Assembly (NCBI RefSeq): GCF_000211815.1 | Contig: NZ_GL890907.1 | Coordinates: 1-64,000 of the forward strand | Direction of reading: 5' to 3' | Origin: Moorena producens 3L | GTDB taxonomy: Bacteria; Cyanobacteriota; Cyanobacteriia; Cyanobacteriales; Coleofasciculaceae | DNA length: 64,000 nucleotides | Shown here: one piece after another, positions 44,669-52,501 of the stretch | Position numbering within the stretch: the first letter of the stretch is position 1 | Layout of the letters: each line of letters opens with the position of its first letter | The notes under the pieces: model-generated | Told to the model about the DNA's origin: nothing | Databases searched by the model: none | What the model saw: the letters and a program-made list of their open reading frames with translations, nothing else | Made by a program: the position numbers and the translations under genes

Positions 44669-45007
44669 ATGCAACTGGAAGATTATTTTGTTTTTCTTGC
44701 TCCTAATGATATCCGAGTCAGAGGCACAAGAGTAGGAATTGAAACCATCCTCTATGATTTCATCCATCGTCAACGTACTCCTGAAGAAATTTCCCAAAGT
44801 TATCCAACCCTGGAACTAGAGCAAATTTATGCTACGATTCTGTATTACCTGCATAACCAAGAAACGGTCAGTACTTACCTCACTAATTGGTTAGACCATG
44901 GTCGTAAAATGCTAGAACAACAGCAGCAAAATCCTTCCCCAGTTGTGGTCAAGCTGATGCAACTCAAGGCTGAACGAGAAGCAATCAAGAAGGGAAATGA
45001 CCATTAA
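44669..45007 (+). CDS. DUF433 domain antitoxin
   Basis: 112 residues. DUF433 pattern: IRVRGTRVGIETILYDFIHRQRTPEEISQSYPTLELEQIYATILYYLHN, a winged-helix/HTH-like DNA-binding module, followed by an extended helical tail rich in Gln and Lys. DUF433 genes normally precede a DUF5615 PIN-like toxin gene, and here an 11-bp overlap leads into a truncated one (44997). Confidence 0.85.
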   Translation: MQLEDYFVFLAPNDIRVRGTRVGIETILYDFIHRQRTPEEISQSYPTLELEQIYATILYYLHNQETVSTYLTNWLDHGRKMLEQQQQNPSPVVVKLMQLKAEREAIKKGNDH

Positions 45008-45083
45008 GTATCTACTGGATGAAAATGTTGATCATATCTATCAAACTCAACTGCGACTGTACAAACCAGGAATCGAATCGTAG
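44997..45083 (+). pseudogene. DUF5615 PIN-like toxin cut short by a palindromic element
   Basis: The ATG overlaps the end of the DUF433 gene. The product starts MTIKYLLDENVDHIYQTQLR, the standard N-terminus of DUF5615 proteins with its conserved D-E-N, but stops after 28 residues because a family B element begins at 45080 and supplies the TAG at 45081-45083. No continuation of the toxin is seen after the element, so the rest is deleted. The toxin is inactive. Confidence 0.85.
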
Positions 45084-45239
45084 GGTGGGCATTGCTAATT
45101 TAGATCATGATTAAACGGCGATCAATTAAATAGGCAATGCCCACCAATATCCAAGAATCCATGGGTACTTGGTTGGTGGGCATTGCTCAGGTGAATTTGG
45201 GCAGCATAGGGGGTTGGAAACCAGCAATGCCCACCCTAC
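45080..45239. repeat. Family B element pair
   Basis: A standard element at 45080-45145 is followed by the GGTTGGTGGGCATTGCTCAG to CCAGCAATGCCCACCCTAC variant (about 45172-45239). The left end sits inside the truncated DUF5615 gene. Up to 45356 follow copies of GGTCAATCGCGTAGCGTGACCAAA. Confidence 0.85.
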
Positions 45240-45472
45240 AAAATGCTACAAAATGCGAACGCGCCCCGCGTGATCAAAGGTCAATCGCGTAGCGTGACCA
45301 AAGGTCAATCGCGTAGCGTGACCAAAGGTCAATCGCACTGTAGCGAAGGCCAAAGGCCACGCTATGGGAACGAGGTTTATGTTAAGCTGTTCGGTGTAGC
45401 GTGCGCCATTCGCGTAGCGTAGCCCAAAGGCCAAGCCTCACGGCTGACAGCTGACCCCTGAATGCTTAGGTT

Positions 45473-45654
45473 ATGGAAACGACAAAATTGTTGAGTCAAG
45501 GTCAAGTTATTATTCCTAAGTCTCTGCGAGATGCTCATCACTGGGAAACAGGTCTTGAGTTAATCGCAATTGATACCGGAGATGGGATTCTTTTAAAACC
45601 GAAAAACCCTTTTCCAGAAACACTATTAAATCAAGAAATGAGAATCGACTCGTA
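45473..45654 (+). pseudogene. Truncated second copy of the AbrB-type antitoxin
   Basis: For 166 bp this repeats the gene at 42065 with a single amino-acid change (D for H in HDWETG), then diverges after the codons for LLNQ into ATGAGAATCGACTCG and a family B element beginning at 45652. The lost part is the toxin-binding tail, and no VapC gene follows. A gene fragment left by segmental duplication plus element insertion. Confidence 0.82.
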
Positions 45655-45718
45655 GGGTGGGCATTGCTGATTTAGCTCAAAATTAAATGCCGATAAATTA
45701 AATGGGCAATGCCCACCA
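45652..45718. repeat. Family B element at the truncation point
   Basis: GTAGGGTGGGCATTGCTGAT at the left and AATGGGCAATGCCCACCAAT at the right. It lies 35 bp before the nucleotidyltransferase gene. Confidence 0.85.
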
Positions 45719-45752
45719 ATACCCAAAAATCTGATAAAAATCCAGAAGAGAA

Positions 45753-46070
45753 ATGAGTGAAAGCCCGGTGTTACCAATTAAGATTCCCAAGGAAGAAATA
45801 GAGCAATTTTGCCAGCGTCATCATATTCGCAAATTGTCTTTATTTGGTTCAGTGTTGAGGGATGATTTTACACCGGAGAGTGATCTGGATTTTTTAGTAG
45901 AATTTGAACCAGGCAAAACCCCTGGTTTATTTACGTTAGCCAGTATGGAAATAGAACTTTCAGAACTAGTAGAAGGGAGAAAGATTGATTTAAGAACTCC
46001 TAAGGAATTAAGTATTTATTTTCGAGACAGAGTGATGGCTGAGGCGATGGTGCAGTATGACAGCAATTGA
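45753..46070 (+). CDS. mntA: MntA-type minimal nucleotidyltransferase antitoxin
   Basis: 105 residues. LFGSVLRDDFTPESDLDFLVEF gives the G-S-x-x-R and D-x-D nucleotidyltransferase motifs. In known MntA/HepT pairs MntA attaches AMP to a tyrosine of HepT and thereby disarms it. The 14-bp overlap with the HepT-like gene confirms the pairing. The C-terminus YFRDRVMAEAMVQYD is typical. Confidence 0.88.
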   Translation: MSESPVLPIKIPKEEIEQFCQRHHIRKLSLFGSVLRDDFTPESDLDFLVEFEPGKTPGLFTLASMEIELSELVEGRKIDLRTPKELSIYFRDRVMAEAMVQYDSN

Positions 46071-46401
46071 CGATTTAACTCGCTTGCACCATATGCAGGA
46101 TGCAGCAAGAGAAGCTCTCGGTTTTATGTCTGGAAAGATGAGAGAGGATTTAGCTAAGGATAGGATGTTGGTGTTGGCAGTTGTCAAAGATTTAGAAATT
46201 ATTGGGGAAGCAGCGGGTAGAATTTCAGCTGAATGTAGGGGGAGACATGCTGATATTCCTTGGGCAGTGATGATTGGGATGCGAAATCGTTTGACCCATG
46301 CTTATTTCTCTATCGATTTAGATATTGTTTGGGAAACGGTGACGAATGATTTAGTGCCACTGGTTGAGCAATTGGAAAGGGTGATTCAGGAGGAACGTTG
46401 A
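46057..46401 (+). CDS. hepT: HepT-type HEPN ribonuclease toxin
   Basis: 114 residues, all-helical DUF86/HEPN. The motif GMRNRLTHAYF contains R-x4-H-x-Y, the catalytic RNase pattern whose Tyr is AMPylated by MntA. DLEIIGEAAGRIS and PWAVMIGMRN fit the family well. A complete, apparently working toxin-antitoxin pair, in contrast to its truncated neighbours. Confidence 0.92.
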   Translation: MTAIDDLTRLHHMQDAAREALGFMSGKMREDLAKDRMLVLAVVKDLEIIGEAAGRISAECRGRHADIPWAVMIGMRNRLTHAYFSIDLDIVWETVTNDLVPLVEQLERVIQEER

Positions 46402-46407
46402 CAACAA

Positions 46408-46690
46408 TCCTAGGGTGGGCATTGCTCAGAAAGATCAAAATTGTTCAGGGATCAATTAAATGGGCAATGCCCACCAATGCCCAACTCCGGTGAATTTGGG
46501 CAGAATTTGGGGTTGGAAACCAGCTTTTCCCACCGGACAAAATGCGTTCGCGTAGCGGCTCTTTTGGAGCATCGCATTCTGTAGTGCGATCGCACTCAGG
46601 TGAATTCGGCCAGGGTTGGGGGTTGCAAAGCACAAATGCCCACCGGACAAAATGCGTTCGCGTAGCGGCTCTTTTGGAGCATCGCACTAG
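46408..46690. repeat. Family B element and GCGTTCGCGTAGCGGC repeats
   Basis: A family B element (46410-46473) is followed by two GGAAACCAGC/CACCGGACAAAATGCG blocks, each ending in the repeat TTCGCGTAGCGGCTCTTTTG-GAGCATCGCA (46545-46577 and 46653-46688). A relative of that repeat is tandemly amplified at 58.6 kb. Confidence 0.8.
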
Positions 46691-46726
46691 AAAAATCTCC
46701 TGAGCCGGAGCGTCGAGCTAGGAAAG

Positions 46727-46924
46727 ATGGTGAAGGTAAAACAGTTTTTTGAGTTTTCGGTGATGACGCAGGGAGTTAAACTAGGAAAATTTGTGGCATT
46801 GAATCGAAATGCCGCCATTCATCATACTAAGGCTTTTGCTCACCTAGAGAGTCTTGAAGGGAAGTATGGGAGGTGTGCTAAGTTGGGACAGTTTGGGAAG
46901 TTTGGGAATTCGACTAATTTCTAG
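46727..46924 (+). CDS. Possible small protein of unknown function
   Basis: 65 residues, basic (VKVKQFFEFSVMTQGVKLGKF, then AAIHHTKAFAHLESLEGKYG). No family recognised and no clear ribosome-binding site, although it stops 2 bp before the membrane-protein gene. The second half is low-complexity and could be repeat-derived. Weak call. Confidence 0.3.
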   Translation: MVKVKQFFEFSVMTQGVKLGKFVALNRNAAIHHTKAFAHLESLEGKYGRCAKLGQFGKFGNSTNF

Positions 46925-46926
46925 TT

Positions 46927-47367
46927 ATGAGAAATCCTAAAAAGCAGTTAACTATCTTATCATGGACTCACTACATGTTTGGGGGATTTTGCGGATTTTA
47001 CTCCCTGTTTATACTAATGTTATATATTCCTTTTGGTCTGTTCATGATTGGTGCAACTGACTCAATTCCTGCAGACTTATCAGGAGAGTTATCAGAGTGG
47101 TTTAAGTTATCACGAAATGTATCATCGGACTTGCCTGGCTATTTGCTAGTCATTTCTGGTGCCATACTTTTCATCCTTGGAGAAATATTGGCTTTTGCTA
47201 TCATTCTCTCAGGATATATGCTCAGAAAAAGCAAGAATTATTGGTTTTCATTTATGATAGCTTGCCTACTCTGCTGGTTCAGACCATTTGGCACACTTAT
47301 TGGAATTTTAACGATTGTTGTTCTATCTCGGCAATCTGTAAAAAAATTATATCCTTTTAAGTATTAA
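46927..47367 (+). CDS. Small integral membrane protein
   Basis: 146 residues with about four hydrophobic segments (FCGFYSLFILMLYIPFGLFMIG; LPGYLLVISGAILFILGEIL; AFAIILSGYML; FSFMIACLLCWFRPFGTLIGILTIVVL). The pattern resembles small DUF-type inner-membrane proteins of cyanobacteria with a final VVLSRQSVKKLY tail. Function unknown. Confidence 0.7.
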   Translation: MRNPKKQLTILSWTHYMFGGFCGFYSLFILMLYIPFGLFMIGATDSIPADLSGELSEWFKLSRNVSSDLPGYLLVISGAILFILGEILAFAIILSGYMLRKSKNYWFSFMIACLLCWFRPFGTLIGILTIVVLSRQSVKKLYPFKY

Positions 47368-47711
47368 AAGGGAATAGGGAATCGGGAATCGGGAGTCGGG
47401 AATCGGGAATCGGGAATCGGGAATCGGGAGTCGGGAGTCGGGGTGCATCTCATATTTGTAAAAAAGAAGGGAAGTGTGGAAAGTGTGGGGAGTGTGGGAA
47501 TTTTATTAGAATTTTTGCCTAATTTCATGCATTGAGATGCACCCGGGAGTAGGGAGTAGGTAACAAAAATTATCACAATTCATTTAGGTACCCTATCGTG
47601 TGGATTAAATTGGATGCGTTCGCGTAGCGGCTCTTTTGGAGCATCGCACTATTCCTGATTCCCGATTCCCTACTCCCGATTCCCTACTCCCTACTCCCTA
47701 CTCCCTACTCC
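47368..47711. repeat. Heptamer arrays on both sides of a small inverted-repeat element
   Basis: GGGAATC/GGGAGTC units (47370-47440), an inverted-repeat element (47441-47544), and further GGGAGTA, GATTCCC and CCCTACT units up to the GST gene's stop. A GCGTTCGCGTAGCGGCTC repeat lies at 47616-47650. Confidence 0.85.
47441..47544. mobile_element. MITE-like element with 12-bp terminal inverted repeats
   Basis: GGGTGCATCTCA at 47441-47452 is matched by TGAGATGCACCC at 47533-47544. The interior (80 bp, AT-rich with a GGAAGTGTGG stretch) has no coding frame. Both sides are GGG-rich heptamer sequence, as though the element had inserted into an array. No target-site duplication can be defined because of the repeats. 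Confidence 0.6.
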
Positions 47712-48722
47712 CTATTCCCGACCATGAGGTTTAAGGAGACTAGCCAAATCAGGACCACTGGGAATAATTCCACCTGGATTGAGGGGGAACAGATTTCCGT
47801 AGTAATCGCGCTTGACATCCTCCAAGCTACAAGTATCGGCAACTCCAGGAAGCTGATACAAGTCACGCAGGTAGGGGCCTAAGTTATTGTAGTCCTGAAT
47901 TCTGAAACGGTTGCACTTGAACAATCCATAATAGACCACATCAAAACGGAACAGAGTGGTAAATAGACGCACATCTGCCAGAGTTACCCTATCCCCACAC
48001 AGGTATCTACTGGTCTCTAGGGCTCGATCAATCTTATCCAAGGTTGTGAATAGCTGGTCGCAAGCTTTCTCATAAGCCTCTTGGGTCTGGGCAAAACCGC
48101 AGCGATAGACTCCATTATTCACAGCGTGGTAGATAGTCTCATTCCACACATCAATGGTTTCCTTCAGTTCCTCTGGATAAAGGTCTAGGGTAGGATTAGT
48201 AGCGAACTCATTGAACTGTGAGTTCAGGATTACTATAATTTCTGCACTCTCATTGTTGACAATGGTTTTGCTCTGTTTATCCCACAGCACTGGAACTGTG
48301 CAACGACCGTTGTAGCCTGTTTTTGCCAGCTCGTAAAGCTCAGGAAGCGTGTCGCAGCCTTCCTGCTGCTGATTAAATACCCAAATCCCCTGATTGGAAG
48401 AAGGAGAGGCAATGAATACCGGTATTGAGTCTTGGAGTCCTTTGAGTGCCCTTACCACTAGAGTGCGGTGGGCCCAAGGACAACCGAGTCCTACATAAAG
48501 ACAGTAGCGTCCTGCTTCCGGTTGGTAAGGATTCTCTGCTTCTGTCCCAATAAAATTCCTAAACTCGCTGGCAGGGCGAATGTACTCTCCAGAATTATTC
48601 CGTGGAGCCAGCTTCGACATCATCATTTGCCAGAGAGTTGTCCAGACAAACTTTCCCAACCTGATGATCAGTGTTGGGGGGAGTGACTTGCCTTTTTTCT
48701 TAGTTTCAGCAGCTCCGGTCAT
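47712..48722 (-). CDS. Glutathionyl-hydroquinone reductase-like glutathione S-transferase
   Basis: 336 residues, close to the 320-330 usual for the Xi-class/ECM4-YqjG family. The active-site motif GLGCPWAHRTLVVRALKGL provides the catalytic Cys; PVLWDKQSKTIVNNESAEII is the glutathione-binding strand, and RVTLADVRLFTTLFRFDVVYYGLFKCN is the C-terminal helical part. These enzymes reduce glutathionyl-hydroquinones with glutathione. ATG at 48722. Convergent or unrelated to the repeat-rich neighbours. Confidence 0.93.
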   Translation of the reverse strand: MTGAAETKKKGKSLPPTLIIRLGKFVWTTLWQMMMSKLAPRNNSGEYIRPASEFRNFIGTEAENPYQPEAGRYCLYVGLGCPWAHRTLVVRALKGLQDSIPVFIASPSSNQGIWVFNQQQEGCDTLPELYELAKTGYNGRCTVPVLWDKQSKTIVNNESAEIIVILNSQFNEFATNPTLDLYPEELKETIDVWNETIYHAVNNGVYRCGFAQTQEAYEKACDQLFTTLDKIDRALETSRYLCGDRVTLADVRLFTTLFRFDVVYYGLFKCNRFRIQDYNNLGPYLRDLYQLPGVADTCSLEDVKRDYYGNLFPLNPGGIIPSGPDLASLLKPHGRE

Positions 48723-48793
48723 GTTGGGAATTTAGTAAGACATCTCTAAGATACCAACAAATTCTGACCAGTGGCCTGATTACCCTAGTAGTG

Positions 48794-48842
48794 CTGAAAA
48801 AGAACCCTAACTTACCGTGTTGAAGTCAGGGCTCTTTTTCAG
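48794..48842. terminator. Bidirectional intrinsic terminator
   Basis: CTGAAAAAGAACCCTAACTT pairs with AAGTCAGGGCTCTTTTTCAG (two G-U pairs) around an 9-base loop, with A-run and T-run on the two sides. It would end transcription from the small gene at 48884-49078 on the minus strand. Confidence 0.85.
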
Positions 48843-48883
48843 TCAAATCTTCCGGTTTTCCCAACCAAACTACTCCGGTTTAG

Positions 48884-49078
48884 CTAGCTCTCTCCCTTTG
48901 AATTATCCTCTGAATCGATCTTTGGTACCCAATTAGGAGTTTCTGACCCTTCCCAACCAGCAGGACGTTTAGAGTTGTACCAGGCAATGGAGCCAATCAC
49001 AACTGCTGCCACAAAACCCACAACATACACTAGGGTAAACCACAAGGGAAAACTGCCTGCTTCCATCAATACATACAT
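48884..49078 (-). CDS. Small single-pass membrane protein, possibly photosystem II assembly protein Psb35
   Basis: 64 residues: short acidic N-terminus, one membrane helix (FPLWFTLVYVVGFVAAVVIGSIAWY) and a polar tail (NSKRPAGWEGSETPNWVPKI). The size, the helix and the NSKRPAGWE segment agree with what I remember of the small conserved cyanobacterial protein named Psb35, which stabilises the CP47 module; I could not check this. Otherwise an unnamed conserved cyanobacterial protein. Confidence 0.6.
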   Translation of the reverse strand: MYVLMEAGSFPLWFTLVYVVGFVAAVVIGSIAWYNSKRPAGWEGSETPNWVPKIDSEDNSKGES

Positions 49079-49138
49079 AGCCGGTTTAGATTTTCTGGTA
49101 TTTCCGTTATCGTACCATCCAGCCTGATGGCTTCGATA

Positions 49139-49445
<307 letters not shown>

Positions 49446-49452
49446 ACAGCAC

Positions 49453-51996
49453 CTACTTTCTAGCTGCTGGGGGAGCTAACGGACCTCCTGCTGGCCTGCG
49501 TTGAGGCTTAGGACGAGCCACCGGTTTGGGAGCAACTCTGGGTGCTGGTGCTGGCCTGCGCCTTGCTCGTGCTGGTGCTGGTCTGCGCCTTGCTGGTGCT
49601 GGTGCATACCTGCGCTTGGCTGGTGCTGACCGTCGTCTCGGGGCAGTGTTTCTAGGCGTATAGCGTCTGGTGGTACTTTTACGGGGATAAGACCGTTTAG
49701 TTGTAGCTTTGCGACGGTAATACCGTTTGGGTTGAGAGTTCTTCCTAGACACCCTGACCCGACTACTACGCCGCCGTGTAGAACTGGCTCTTCTAGTTGA
49801 ACTACCTCGTCTTGAACTAGTTCTTCTCCTTGACCGACTTGTGGAAGCGGTAACGGTAGTGGGAACAAATTTTTTGTTAATAACTCGTTTGGGTTTAATC
49901 GGCTGAGCTTCAATGGTAGCTTCCCTACCTGATAACTTCCTGGGGCGCTCAGTAAAAGACTCACGGTCTAAGTCTTCGATTACCTCCAACATGAACCGAC
50001 GCCAGGTGGCAGCAGCAGTTGCACTAGACCCCCTGGTAGGCTTGTTATCATCATTACCTAACCAAACCCCAGCTACTAATTGGGGAATATAGCCCACAAA
50101 CCAGAGGTCACGGGCATCATCCGTAGTGCCGGTTTTGCCAACTGCTGGTCGTCCAATTTGAGCCGCTGTCCCGGTACCCCCGGTAACCACACCCCTGAGC
50201 ATCCAGGTCACAATGGCTGCTGTTTCTGCATCAATAGCTCGCTCACCCTCGAGTTTGTGGTCGTAAATCACGTTACCGTGCTGGTCAATAATCCGGCGAA
50301 TCCCATGAGCATCGTGGTGAATGCCTTGGGCGGCTAAGGTGCCATAGGAACTGGTGAGTTCTAACAGGTTTACCTCAGATGCTCCTAAGGCTAGGGAGTA
50401 GGTGGGATGGAGTTTGGATTTAATCCCCATTTTTTGAGCCAGCTTGATAATCGGCTCCCAGCCCACATCCACTAGGGTTTTGACGGCTACCACATTCACC
50501 GAAGAAATCAGGGCATCCCGCACTGAGATCGAACCCCGGAATCTCTCACTGTAGTTTTTAGGTTCGTAACCATCTACTATATACCCCGCATCCATGTAGC
50601 CTTTATAGGGAGACATCCCTGTTGCTAGTGCTGCGGCATACACGAATGTTTTGAATGTAGAACCAGGCTGACGCTGAGCTTGGGTGACCCGATTGAGGTA
50701 ATTATTGCTATCTAGGTCATTAAAATCCTTACCCCCGACCATGGCTTTGATCTGACCATTGCGGGGATCCACGGCAACTAGTGCAGCTTGTCCAAACCGC
50801 TGGTAACGACCATAGGTTTTCATGGTCTTTTGGACAGCAGTTTCAGCGGCATCTTGCCACTCTAAATTAATTGTAGTTTCAATGGTCAGCCCTTTCTTAC
50901 CCAGTACTTCTTTGGAAACGTATTTGGGCAATTCTTGTTGAATATATTCCGTGAAATAGAACGCTTTACGCTCCAGTCGCTTCGGTTGGCTTGGCTTAAT
51001 ACTCAGGGGCTCGGCCATGGCTTTGTCGGCTTCAGCCTGGGAGATGTAGCCATTTTCCAACATCCGCTGCAATACTACATCACGACGTTCTTTGGCTGCT
51101 TTTTGCCTAGAGCTATTGATTTTGCCCTCCAACAATGGCGAGTAAACACTAGGAGCTGGGGGTAATCCCGCCAGTGTTGCCATTTCTCCCAAGGTCAGGT
51201 CTTTTACGGGTTTACTAAAATAGACCCAAGCCGCATCAGCAATCCCGTAAGCACCGGAACCCAAATAGACTAAGTTTAAATAGCGCTCCAGGATTTGATC
51301 TTTGCTCAAATCCTGCTCAATTTTCTGCGCCATGCGCATTTCTTTGAGTTTCCGTACGATGCTGCGTTCGTGATCAAAGAAAACAATTCTAGCGAGTTGC
51401 TGGGTAATCGTGCTACCTCCTTCTACTACTCCCCCAGCTTTGAGGTTAGCCACAGTAGCACGAAGAATACCCTGGGAATCTACCCCTTTATGCTCTTTAA
51501 AGCGTTGGTCTTCAATAGCAATGAAGGCTTCAATCAGGGTTTCGGGTATTTCCCAAATCTTGAGGGTCTCATGGCTAGCTGGCCCAATTTGCTGGATAAT
51601 AGTGCTGTCGGCAGCTTTAATCGTGATGGTGCCATCTCGAACATAGGTCAAGACATCCTTAGTAGAATCTGGCAGAGAGCTTTCTAGCTTTTGCCAACCC
51701 CAACCCAATGCGATCGCACTGCCACCCACCCCTAGTCCGATCCAAAACCAGGAGCGACGATAGATTGCTTTTGGTCCGATTAGCGGTTTGATAACCGTAG
51801 TAGATACACGCTTGATTCCGTTTAGAGTTTGGGCAACTACCCTCGACCGCTTCCGCCGTCTTGGCTTTGATGAGGGGTGCTTGCCATCATTAGACGCAAC
51901 ACTCCCATTCAAATCCGATTTCTCCGTCAGTTTCTTTGAGGGATTCGGAGGGTTGTGACTATGTCGATCTTGGGGCTTCGGGGAAAATATTGACAC
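49453..51996 (-). CDS. Class A penicillin-binding protein (glycosyltransferase/transpeptidase)
   Basis: 847 residues, GTG start with AAGGAG 5 bp upstream. Order: disordered basic N-terminus (about 70), one membrane helix (SWFWIGLGVGGSAIALGWGW), GT51 domain (FIAIEDQRFKEHKGVD, GGSTITQQLARI), transpeptidase domain with RQPGSTFKTFVYAAAL (S-x-x-K), SSVN and GKTGTTDDARDLWFVGY (K-T-G). The last 150 residues are Arg-, Pro-, Ala- and Ser-rich repeats (e.g. RRRPAPARARRRPAP). It polymerises and cross-links peptidoglycan in the periplasm. A long basic tail is seen in several cyanobacterial PBP1A proteins. Confidence 0.95.
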   Translation of the reverse strand: MSIFSPKPQDRHSHNPPNPSKKLTEKSDLNGSVASNDGKHPSSKPRRRKRSRVVAQTLNGIKRVSTTVIKPLIGPKAIYRRSWFWIGLGVGGSAIALGWGWQKLESSLPDSTKDVLTYVRDGTITIKAADSTIIQQIGPASHETLKIWEIPETLIEAFIAIEDQRFKEHKGVDSQGILRATVANLKAGGVVEGGSTITQQLARIVFFDHERSIVRKLKEMRMAQKIEQDLSKDQILERYLNLVYLGSGAYGIADAAWVYFSKPVKDLTLGEMATLAGLPPAPSVYSPLLEGKINSSRQKAAKERRDVVLQRMLENGYISQAEADKAMAEPLSIKPSQPKRLERKAFYFTEYIQQELPKYVSKEVLGKKGLTIETTINLEWQDAAETAVQKTMKTYGRYQRFGQAALVAVDPRNGQIKAMVGGKDFNDLDSNNYLNRVTQAQRQPGSTFKTFVYAAALATGMSPYKGYMDAGYIVDGYEPKNYSERFRGSISVRDALISSVNVVAVKTLVDVGWEPIIKLAQKMGIKSKLHPTYSLALGASEVNLLELTSSYGTLAAQGIHHDAHGIRRIIDQHGNVIYDHKLEGERAIDAETAAIVTWMLRGVVTGGTGTAAQIGRPAVGKTGTTDDARDLWFVGYIPQLVAGVWLGNDDNKPTRGSSATAAATWRRFMLEVIEDLDRESFTERPRKLSGREATIEAQPIKPKRVINKKFVPTTVTASTSRSRRRTSSRRGSSTRRASSTRRRSSRVRVSRKNSQPKRYYRRKATTKRSYPRKSTTRRYTPRNTAPRRRSAPAKRRYAPAPARRRPAPARARRRPAPAPRVAPKPVARPKPQRRPAGGPLAPPAARK

Positions 51997-52501
51997 ATCA
52001 ACTCCTTAGCAATACAAAAGCAGCCATAACTTTTTGTCTTATAACTTGTTGTCTATTTTAGGGCTTGAAATCTTTATTTAGTGGATCTGTCACTTTTTTC
52101 CTTCTGCTTGGGTAAAATCCGGATTTATACGTACTAGGTCAGCATTCAGCTATCAGCGAACAGCTATTAGCTTTTGAATAAAACAGGTAAGCATTGGTTT
52201 GATCTGAGTTACCTCTGCTGAGATGGGATTCATAGTCTTTGGCTAATAGTTAAGTTAAGATCTTCTGCCCGTAACAGCTGATCTTCAAGTTCACTGGCTG
52301 AACCCATAGCAATTTGAAGGAAACCGGCTAGTTCGGCAACTCCGTTCCCTTAAGCATTAAGCTGACTGCTGACAGCTGACGGCACCTCAAGTAGCACCAT
52401 CTGTAGCCCATATGCTTACTCATGAACCAAGCATAATGAAAATATTAAACTAAACCTTATTTTTTGCTATTGTTCAACATTATTCGTCCTCTTTAAACCC
52501 T
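51997..52501. other. Divergent intergenic region
   Basis: Between the oppositely oriented PBP and radical SAM genes. It must hold both promoters. A CAGCTATCAG heptamer trace lies at 52146-52172 and a CTGACTGCTGACAGC stretch at 52362-52381. I see no gene and no clear -10/-35 pair. Confidence 0.5.

Noticed and set aside
49476..49964. 162-residue minus-strand frame in the PBP tail
   Set aside because: It is an out-of-frame reading of the Arg/Pro repeat tail of the penicillin-binding protein.
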